In this document: positions 56,087 to 64,000 of the stretch, piece by piece
Layout: every line of letters begins with the position of its first letter
Position numbering within the stretch: position 1 is the first letter of the stretch
Assembly: GCF_004193775.1 (NCBI RefSeq)
Contig: NC_041005.1
Span: forward strand, 14,355,865 to 14,419,864
From: Glycine soja
Taxonomy: Eukaryota > Streptophyta > Magnoliopsida > Fabales > Fabaceae
Direction: 5' to 3'
Length of the DNA stretch: 64,000 nt
Notes under the pieces: model-generated
Told to the model about the DNA's origin: nothing
Database searches by the model: none
What the model saw: only the letters and a program-made list of their open reading frames with translations
Made by a program: the position numbers and the translations under genes

Positions 56087-58079
56087 AGTCTATAAATTTT
56101 CTAGTCCTATACAACTCTTGGCAAGCCACAAGCCCAACGGATTGATGTATTGCCTACTCACTTTTGTAAAATATAAAAAATTATCAAAATAAATTCACCT
56201 TTATATAGCAAGTTAACCTTAAAAAATTCAACCACTGTAAAGTAAAATAAAAATATATGTTTCCATTTGTACTATAAAATAAAAAAATATAATGTAATAA
56301 TAAAAATAAAATAAGGTGCATCAATTGTAACAATAAACAAGTGTTAGAAATTAAAAATAAAACTCAATGTACATAAAATATTAACTTTAAAATGGACAAT
56401 GGCAACATATGTAGTAATAAATAAAATATATTGTAATTTTACCAATTATAAAAAGTAGGCCAACATATAAGTAAATAAAAAAAAATCAGGCTAACGAATT
56501 GGCATAATCCATCATGAGTTAGTCCAGTTGAGGCCATTCAATATTAAGGCCAGTTGTGTAACTCATTCACAGAAAATTATTTGATTATCTCACGGCTTGT
56601 ATGTTGAGAGGTCCACTTCAAGTTAATAGTTTTTTCTGCATTCTATAAATCTGATAGAGATAGCCATCACCATTGACATTTAAAAATCTCGTAATCTAGA
56701 ACACAGCGTATGTATGTCGGACATCAACAAAACAAGCTAGGCTTTAGACAATACATTGAATAAGATGTAAGGTCTTATTGGGGGTGGTTTTATGTTTTTA
56801 ATTTTGAAATTTTTAAAAATTAAAATCAATTTTTGTTTTGAGTTTTCCATTTCAATTTATTTTGGTTTTTAATTCTTAAAAAGTTGTTGTGAATTAAAAA
56901 TACATTTCTTGAGCGTTGTCACATTACTAGTCTACTGAATGAAATATGGAGAAAAATCATATAAACATTCCAACCTTTGTATTATTTCAAACTACTCATT
57001 TGCATCATCCAAATCCCCAACCCACGCATACCCAAAAATACAATTTCAACTAAAGTCCCTCTGCGTTTCATCAATCAATTAGTGGGTAGTGGAAAACATG
57101 GCATGAAAAATCCCCAAAAATGTAGAAGACCACCATAAGAATTCATCATAGTCTCAAGTAAGCAACAAATCACATACGAATGTTATCTAAATCTCAGACA
57201 AATACCAATATATTCATCACAAAACTGAGCAACAGTAAAATCCCAAATCTCAAATTTGAATTAAAAAAAATCACCAATCACCACGCGTTCACTAAATCGA
57301 CACAAAAAATTTGAAAGCCATAACAAACACCCACTGAGTCTTTTTATTATCACCTTGAATAGAGGAAGCCATATCTAGGTACATCATATTTCTGATCTAT
57401 AAAGCCAAAAGGAAAATTTCAAAAAGAAAAACAGGAGAAAATTAAAATAAATGTATTTTCGTCTTGTAAGATGGAAAATGCAAATGAGCTTCCAATGCTG
57501 GAAAATTGAGGATTCCAAACAAGATTTATGGTAGAGGATTTTGAAATTCCAATGAGATCGAAGCCATTACAAAATGTGTTTAAGAAATATAAATAGAATT
57601 TGCGTTAAACTCAAAAAATTAACACCAAAAAGAGGCAGCAGTTTGTAATAGGATTTTCCTAAGTTGCATAAAACATGAAGCTCAATTACTCTCTCCCCCA
57701 CGCACCTCGCCTTTCTCACGATCACACACACACACGGCAACACACATACAGTGTGGTCACTAGGTATAAGATGTAAGAGCACTAACCAATTGGCGTGGGC
57801 ACGGCGGTGTGTGTGATGGCAGTCACTGCTCAATGGCGACGCCGCAATGTGCAACGGAGGCTTGGGAAACTTGCCCGAGGACCGCGTGACAGTGATGGAG
57901 CTCGTGCGACGGCAGCATGACGGTGTGGACCTCGTGTGTGGTGGCGTGATAGTGCTGGAGCTCGTGCACGGCAGCATGACGATAGGCGAAAGATTTCGAA
58001 AATCATCAAATGTGAATTGGTTGAGCCCCTCGTTAGGGTTGAGATATTTTATTTTAGGTATAATTTTAATTTTTGACAA
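56087..58079 (-). other. CACTA 5' internal region, right copy
   Basis: AT-rich, with no supportable gene apart from the GC-richer repeat zone at 57670-58000. The open minus-strand frame at 58079-57567 is low-complexity and has no recognisable domain. The MULE empty site is at about 57626-57634. Confidence 0.55.
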
Positions 58080-58263
58080 AAACGTAATCCATCGGTAACA
58101 TTTATATTTCCGACGAAAAACTTGTTAGTGAGTAAATTCTGTAAGAAATTCTATCATTTTCCCATGGACTATGGTCCATCAATAAAAATTTTGTCAATAA
58201 TATAATCATTCCCGACGGAATACATTTCATGTTCCTCGATAATAACGATTTTTTCTTGTAGTG

Positions 58264-58930
58264 TAAGTATTTAATTAAAAGTTATGTAATTAAATATAAT
58301 TAGTTAAGATTAAATTACAAAATTAGACATAAACATTTTAGTTATAATCTCATGTATAAAAATAAAAAATATAAAGTCAGGTGCTAATATCTCCAAAAAT
58401 AAGAATAATTTTATAAAAAAAAATGTCTACAAATGCATAATGATATTTTATTACATATTTTCTATCCTAAAAAGAATGATAAAAGGACGTGCTATTTAAT
58501 ATGGTTCTGAATTGTTAAAAACTTCTTTACCTTATTAATGTAATACTGTTATATACCTTGGTTAAAAAGAGTTAAAAAAAATTTTGTTTAATTCGGAATT
58601 GGTTACGCATTTTATTAACATTTTGTATGTGCTATATACTATTTTTGTTACAGTGACATTTGAAAATTAATTAATTAACAGAAACTATACTCAGTATCAA
58701 AAAGTTACATGTTTTCCTTTTTTGGAGGGAATAATTAATTTTATACATAAAATTCTATATTAATATTTATATTTTAAAAATATAAAGACAATTAAAATAA
58801 ATAGTTAAAAATTGTAGTTCACTTATATTTTAGACATTCAGGATTCTTAAAAGAATTAATTCATTTAATGGTTTGTTTTGTTTTCGTAAGAAACACCTTA
58901 ACATACAAGATTTAAATATTAAATATTAAT
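58264..58930. other. AT-rich spacer, right copy
   Basis: Mirror of 26838-27465. No gene seen. Confidence 0.7.
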
Positions 58931-59301
58931 TGTTGTTGTGTGCTGAGTGTGTGAGCAAGTCGTGTGGAGTGGTTTGATGGAACCTGTATTTATATTAGTT
59001 GAGCGAGATGCTAATCCTTGTTTGTAGGGACTATTGTAGTGTTGTAGATAATTTTTAGCTTATAGATAATAGTCGGGAGCTTAGAGATAATGTTAAAGAT
59101 AAACATTTGAATTATAGATAAAGGTAAAAGATAATCATACCTTGTAGATAATGTGACATTATAGATAATTTAATACCTGCCAATAGATAAAATATTCAAA
59201 CACATTTGCGCTCCTGTAGCAGGGCTGACATGGAAGGTTAACACGTGTCTCTGATTGCCAAGTAGAATGCCACGTAGATTTTGTGGGTCTTGGACAGTAC
59301 A
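58931..59301 (-). repeat. 3' LTR of the Tat element, right copy, with deletion
   Basis: The minus-strand start TGTACTGTCC is at 59301. The TTATCTA boxes and TATAAATA are kept. About 215 bp corresponding to left 26620-26830 are missing, with ACAACAA/AACAAT at the junction, so the leader and LTR end are lost. Confidence 0.7.
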
Positions 59302-60008
59302 TAAGCCCCTCAAGCTTTGAGCTAGCTTGCGGGTGAAAAATGTTTCCTAGCACTGAAAGATATTGTCTCGTGTCGAAGAAGTTTGTTTGATGTTCGGGGC
59401 AGTAGTCTTGACAAGCAAAGGGTGACGAGTTTGTCAAGCCTCCAAGTATGGACGAGTATTGTCCTGTGTCAGGTGTGACAACCTTGACGAGTGTGAGAAT
59501 TGCAAGTCGATGTGGCTTGTCAAGCTCCTGAACCTAGACATGTGTTGTCTAGGCTGCCTTTGTCAAGTTGTCCATGATGGACGTGTCTTTGGCGTTTCAG
59601 GTAAGGTAAGCCGTCGAATTTGACAATTCTACTCTTTTTCTGACCGCTGGAGAGTGCACTGAAGATAGCACGTAACGACACACACGCAGTACTCTTGCAT
59701 ATGTGTCATTGCGGAGTAGGCACATACTAGAGTAACGGTCGTGCGTGAATGGGGGAACGTTATGGTGCAAAATTTTAAGGCACCTCTTTAGCTCCTGCCA
59801 GTTATCGAAAAGTCCATCTCCCTTTTAAATGGAGTGGACGTTTGAATTTGGGCCATTGTTCATTGTCTTCTTGCTTCCTTGCTTGCTCTTGTGCTTTATG
59901 GCTTTCGGTTTCCCTTTCTTCTTCCTCCAACTTCCAAAGGTACTTCTATCCAATTCCGCCATTGGACTGGGTGGCACTGATTCTGCGGGCTCGAGTGAGC
60001 AACCCATC
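59302..60008. other. Tat 3' internal region, right copy
   Basis: Mirror of 25462-26190, including the polypurine tract (about 59304-59320) and the hydrophobic plus-strand frame at 59829-60062 (MEWTFEF...), which runs into the antisense ORF start in frame here. Confidence 0.5.
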
Positions 60009-61040
60009 ATGGATCGAGAGGTCATCTCGATAGGCGGTTCCTCGTATGAGGATACTCGTTGAGGTGCCTCTGATAGCGAGTCCTCCTCCTCGGAGGGGTG
60101 AGGACTTCGCATCGAACTAGTGGGGGCACTTTTCACCCTCGCAGAAGGGCACGACCTTTTGCGGCTGTCGAGGAGCCAATTCTGGTTACTATGATCCTCC
60201 CCCATTATGCTTCTGGGGGTGCGGTGAGAGCTGGCGGCAGCGGAGATGGGAGGTTGTATCCCCGTGTATGACCTAACATGAGTGCTAGGTCATCATTGTC
60301 TACCCCGACCATTGTTGGCTATGAGTGGGTGAGGGACAATGTGCTAAAATATAAGTCTTGTTTGATCTCGCTGTTGTCTACCCAGCGCTAGGTGAAGCTA
60401 GAAAACCTTGAGGACTCCTGTAAGCTGGTCATTCAGGCTTGTGGGAGTGATGATTTCCCATTCTTGAGGGTGATGTCTGGTCCTCCGCCTTTCTTTTTCA
60501 TGTATAGATGTTTGTTTGAGGTCCTGGGTGTCATTCTTCCCTTGACCGCTTATAAGTGTGCTTTGCCGGAGCACTTGAATGTGACCCCTTCCGAGCTTCA
60601 CCTGAATAGTTGGGCGATAGTGTGGGCTTTTGAAATTTTGTGTCTTTTTTTCAATGTCTGGCCTAGTGTGTTGGTCTTCTTATTCTTCTTTCAAATAAAA
60701 TTTTTAGGCAAGATTGGATGGGTCTCCTTGAATAGTATGTCCAAGAAGCTATTCGAGTTTGACTTAAACGTCTTTCACCATTTCAAGGACCGTTTCTTTA
60801 AGGTCCTAGCTACTGATGTTGTGACTAATGGAATGCCATTGATGTTTAATAGGGATGGGAAGCCCTGCTTCCCATTCTACTGGCAGTCTGATCCCACCAG
60901 GTTCAAGTTGTATGACGAGGATCTGTTGACCCTTATGGAGACAGTCAACAAAGCGATTTTGGAGCAGCTAGCGGCCTCATTGGACGCATGGGCCATCTTG
61001 TCTCTTCCTTTTATGAGCGATCCTCTTGCTGCCTTGGATG

Positions 61041-61133
61041 GTAAATATCTAATCTTGTCCTTGTTTGTTGTCTGAGGTTAGTGTCGGTGAACGTCTAACA
61101 TGTGTTTGTGTTATTGTCTTGGTTGTTTTGTAG
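61041..61133 (+). other. 93-bp intron in the antisense ORF (right copy)
   Basis: Donor GTAAATATC after LAALDG and acceptor TTTTGTAG, with the same length and position as the left copy. Confidence 0.7.
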
Positions 61134-62093
61134 GTATTATGGATGACTTTGCTTGGAGGCGACTCGTGAAGTAGGTCAGACCTGTAGGTGGGATCGTGCC
61201 ACCATCTATTGTTGCTTTGTCCACTAGAGAAGGGGGCCAACCTGTTGGTGAGGTTGGTCCTGTTGTTGTTGCTACTGAGGTCGCCCTCAGTGCTCCTTCC
61301 TCTGCTTTGGTAAAGAGGAAGAGGGATGATATTGCTGGGTTGTCGGGCCGCAAAAAGTCAAAGGCCCCTATGAGCCTCCGTGCCCTGAGGTAGGTTGTAA
61401 GCTTGGGGCCCACTACGGGTTGACTCATAACTATGCAAGATGTGCCTCCGGCTTCATTGGCTGTCGAGGCTCCTACTGCTGCCACTATTGTTGCAACTCT
61501 TGCTACTCCTGCTCCTTCACCTCCTCCAGTGGCTTTTACTAAGTGTCGATGTGGTGAACACTGGTGCTCCCGCAGTGCCGCCTCCTTCTTCGTCGACTCA
61601 AGTGGCTCTCCCTGCTGCTGGTTTGGCATTTATGGCATCATCTTCTTCGTCCTCGCGTCTCCCTTGATCATCTGTACACCTCTAGTGATGTTGACTCATT
61701 GTGGGGTGCCACTTACAAGGTAAAGCAGAAGACCATGGCTGGCTTTGTGTTAGCCTTCGACAAAAATCTCATTAGGTCGGCTGGGTGAAGAATGCTATTG
61801 ACTCTGCCAAGGTATTTCTCCAAAGGAGTTTGTCAATTCTGGAGAAGAACGAACTCTGGCACCAAGAGGCGGTGCAAAAGTTTGCATCCTTGGAGGCGGA
61901 GATTGCCAAGTGGAGGGCTGCTGCTCAGACTTTATGGTGAGTGGAGTGCCCTAAGGTGGCCAATGCCACTATTGCTTTTGCTAAGGTCGTAAGGGCAAAC
62001 CACCAACTATCTTCTTCTAAGGTTGGTAGTGCACTGGCCAAGTTGTTGTGCACCCGGTTAGATGGTGATGACCTGTTTAGATGATGCAAGAAT

Positions 62094-62324
62094 TTGCAGG
62101 CTGAGAAGATTGGCCTGGGTGGAAAAGTGGAGAGCATGGCAGCAGAGAAGGATGAGCCTCCCAAGAGAATTATTGACTTAGAGGCTCGACTTAGGGATTC
62201 AGAGTCCATATTGGAGGAGTCCGAGCTGCGGGCTACCAAGGAAAGGGAGGCCAACACGGAGCTCGAGGAAGAACTGCTTTTGTATAAGAAGGAGGTCATG
62301 GAGCAACATGAGAAAGGATTTTAG
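62094..62324 (+). pseudogene. Coiled-coil segment of the antisense ORF (right copy)
   Basis: Glu/Lys/Leu-rich heptads (DLEARLRDSESILEESELRA, TELEEELLLYKKEVMEQHEK). An in-frame TGA precedes it at about 62081, as in the left copy. Confidence 0.65.
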
Positions 62325-62411
62325 AAGGCTGTCAGACATGCCGGTTTCTTTGCGAAGGACCTTGACTTAGGTATCTTCAATCCCTTCAAGGATGTCAAGG
62401 AGGGTGTCTTA

Positions 62412-63655
62412 TAGGCATGACAACGGGGCAAGGCAGGGACGGGTATTGCATTTCCCACCCCACCCTCGACTATGTGATCGATCCCCAACCCCACCCTTGA
62501 TCCCCGCTGGGATTAGAAAATACATACCCATCCTCATCCCCATTGCGGTTCGGGTTTCCCCGCCCCGCCCCCTAGTATTGATTAAAATTTAAAAAAAAAG
62601 AGAAAATATTGTAACTTATTGAAAAAAATGAGGCCAAAAGGCAGTTACGTAGCAAAAGAAAAAAACAATAACAAAGCCAAATTAAAAATATGAGATCATT
62701 ATCATAATTTAAAAAATTACTAAAACAAATCAATCAATTCAATTAAAATCATAAAATTTGGGTATTGCATGAGGAATTAAGGACATGCGTATTTAATTTC
62801 TCCTAAAATACAGTACCATCTAAATATATGTTGTCCCAACAAAAAGTAGTATATGATTCTGTTTAGCAAAAAAAGAGACACTAATATACTATGTTGGTTG
62901 TCCTTCAAGTTCTAATTTATCAACTTAAACATGTTTCATTCTTTCAAATTACACAATAAAATAAAAAACGAAACACCTTAAATTCTTCAGCAAATAAATC
63001 TTGATCATTCCTCCAAATTAGTGACACCAACACCCATCATTTCACCTACATAAAAGAAAAATAAAATTAGAACAAAAGCTTATATTATATAATAACAAAA
63101 AATGATATTTAGAATATTATTTACCTTCATCATCTAAAACCATTTCATTCATTACAATAGCATATTCAGCAACAACTTTATAGCTCATAGGACCTATAAA
63201 AATACATTACAAGTATTAGTTTGTTGAATAAACACAAATATCAATTTAACAACATATATGAATAAAACTTTACCAGTATTTTTAGCACTCCACAACCAAC
63301 TTCTAGCACACATTAAAGCCTCTAAAGTAGTCCATTGAAGGCAATTTCAAGCATTTTGTAAGTTGAGTTCCACCTAGTTGGACAATCTAAGGCCAAATTC
63401 TTAGTGTAAGGGATTCTCAACTATTTAGCTGTTTCCTCAAATTTTTCTTTCCTCTTAGGTGTTGTTGTCCAATATGCCACACTATCCCGAATCTTTTCTA
63501 CACCTTTTTTCACTACTTCTAACCCATCTTTTACTATCAAATTAAGGATGTGTGCACAACAACGCATGTGAAGTAAAGACCTATCCCTAAGCAAACTACC
63601 TAACTGCAATTTATCCTTAATTTTATCAATCATAGCATCATTTGTGGTACAATTA
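62412..63655 (-). mobile_element. hAT transposon, right copy (3' part, internally deleted)
   Basis: It starts TAGGCATGAC at 62412 after the 8 bp site GTGTCTTA (62404-62411). The G/C-rich subterminal tract is at 62420-62575, with no solo LTR inserted. Transposase homology continues to 63655. Between 63335 and 63345 the sequence jumps from the dimerisation domain to the LDCQTRWNSTYKML region, so about 0.77 kb (left 6612-7380) is missing. It is then interrupted by an LTR at 63656. Confidence 0.8.
63335..63655 (-). pseudogene. hAT transposase fragment, right copy
   Basis: The minus strand carries NCTTNDAMIDKIKDKLQLGS, MRCCAHILNLIVKDGLEVVK and KIRDSVAYWTTTPKRKEKFE, equivalent to 6300-6510 of the left copy. 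The stop at 6479 of the left copy is TGG (Trp) here, so that nonsense change is private to the left. Confidence 0.8.
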
Positions 63656-64000
63656 TGTGTACTGAGTCGCGCAAGTAATATAACACGGTAAGAAATGAGT
63701 ATCGAATCACATGGAACTTGTTTCATTCAGTAGGTAAACATTTATATAAAGCCAGTAAATGTAAAAAGAAGTTGTGTCTACAGTTATAATTTAACTACAA
63801 AATTAACTATCTAAAGGTGAGAGATAAACAGATGATTAAAAACGGTGGGTCTTTCTACTGAACCTACTTGATGTTATTGAATATTTTTCTTTATTGAAAA
63901 CGGTGGGCCTTTTGTCTCCAGGAAGGTGTTGAGGCTGTCTGCATCAATTTTTATCAAGTGGCCTCGGATTCTGACTTGTTTTGGTGAAGGCCCCTCGGGA
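63656..64000 (+). mobile_element. LTR retrotransposon end running off the window
   Basis: It begins TGTGTACTGAGTCGCGCAAG directly at the break in the hAT. AATTA (63651-63655) would be the 5 bp target site. No coding sequence is visible in the 345 bp available, so family and completeness are unknown. Confidence 0.5.

Larger units (their letters stand above)
48560..58263 (-). mobile_element. CACTA transposon, right copy
   Basis: The 5' terminus is intact: on the minus strand CACTACAAGAAAA starts at 58263 and is preceded by TTA (58266-58264). The 3' terminus near 48560 is damaged: GTAGTG present in the left copy is replaced by AAT before TTATATTC. It carries the same decayed genes as the left copy. 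Subterminal repeats lie at 48565-48800 and 58080-58263. Confidence 0.85.
60009..62411 (+). pseudogene. Antisense ORF of the Tat element (PF04195-type), right copy
   Basis: The ATG at 60009 (MDREVISIGGSSYEDTR) is followed by TGA at 60060 where the left copy has CGA, a C-to-T change. VGYEWVRDNVLKYKSCL (60313-60365) and the PF04195-like exon 60392-61040 follow: DDFPFLRVMSGPPPF, LFEVLGVILPLTAYKC, LNSWAIVWAFEILCLFF, PFYWQSDPTRFKLYDEDLL. After a 93 bp intron (61041-61133) come a Pro/Ala-rich linker, a 62094-62324 coiled coil and KDLDLGIFNPFKDVKEGV, where the hAT begins. The rest of the C-terminus would lie beyond the window. Function is unknown. Confidence 0.65.
48061..63655 (-). repeat. Right arm of the large inverted duplication
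   Basis: Mirror image of about 6300-39160: spacer, CACTA, AT-rich spacer, Tat LTR, antisense ORF, hAT. Its own private changes include a 394 bp MITE (55684-56077), a deletion of about 215 bp in the Tat LTR, an internal hAT deletion of about 0.77 kb and loss of the CACTA 3' terminus. Confidence 0.9.

Noticed and set aside
57567..58079. 170-codon minus-strand ORF in the right CACTA copy
   Set aside because: Low-complexity Ser/Thr/Pro/His composition from the GC-rich tandem repeat. The corresponding left-arm frame is not maintained.
6300..63655. Inverted duplication as a simple assembly artefact
   Set aside because: The arms differ by many substitutions and carry different insertions with clean TSDs, which an artefact would not create. 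Long-read confirmation is still desirable.

Overview
The window is plant nuclear DNA, most likely from a soybean-like legume (Glycine). The reasons are a chloroplast-type polyphenol oxidase gene, legume-style LTR retrotransposons (Athila/Calypso-like, Tat/Ogre-like, and a solo LTR rich in GGTAATCGATTACC that resembles soybean SIRE1), and hAT, CACTA and Mutator-type DNA transposons nested inside one another. The only gene that looks intact and functional is the polyphenol oxidase (PPO) at 45789-47594 on the minus strand. No rRNA, tRNA or CRISPR was seen.

Layout. 1-2236: 3' part of an Athila-like element on the minus strand. 2237-26832: 3' part of a Tat-lineage Ty3/gypsy element on the plus strand. 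It carries tandem repeats (35 bp and 95 bp units), an antisense spliced reading frame of the PF04195 'gypsy-type transposon' family, a polypurine tract and a 3' LTR. Four later insertions interrupt it: a hAT (3167-11043) holding a solo LTR (8244-10990), a SIRE-like solo LTR (13390-15012), and a complete but pol-less Athila-like element (15200-25461). 27466-38616: CACTA element with a 1.8 kb Mutator-like insertion. 39309-43735: decayed Ty1/copia element. 45789-47594: PPO. 48061-63655: the same Tat LTR, antisense ORF, hAT and CACTA again in mirror order and opposite strand. 63656-64000: start of another LTR element.

The overriding structure is therefore a large inverted duplication. About 15.6 kb of right arm (48061-63655) mirrors a left arm (about 6300-39160) that is twice as long because of arm-specific insertions. 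PPO sits in the spacer, and about 190 bp of its upstream region is also found inverted downstream of the gene. Empty sites in one arm define the insertions in the other: target-site duplications of 8 bp (hAT), 5 bp (LTR elements), 9 bp (MULE, MITE) and 3 bp (CACTA) could be read directly.

The most unusual sequence-level signal is inside the SIRE-like solo LTR. There are two consecutive families of five stem-loops each (14268-14529 and 14536-14691). Within a family the loop is nearly constant while the stems differ but stay self-complementary. A second candidate is the heptamer GCTWAGC, scattered densely in several unrelated retroelements. All identities, alignments and counts here were made by eye.
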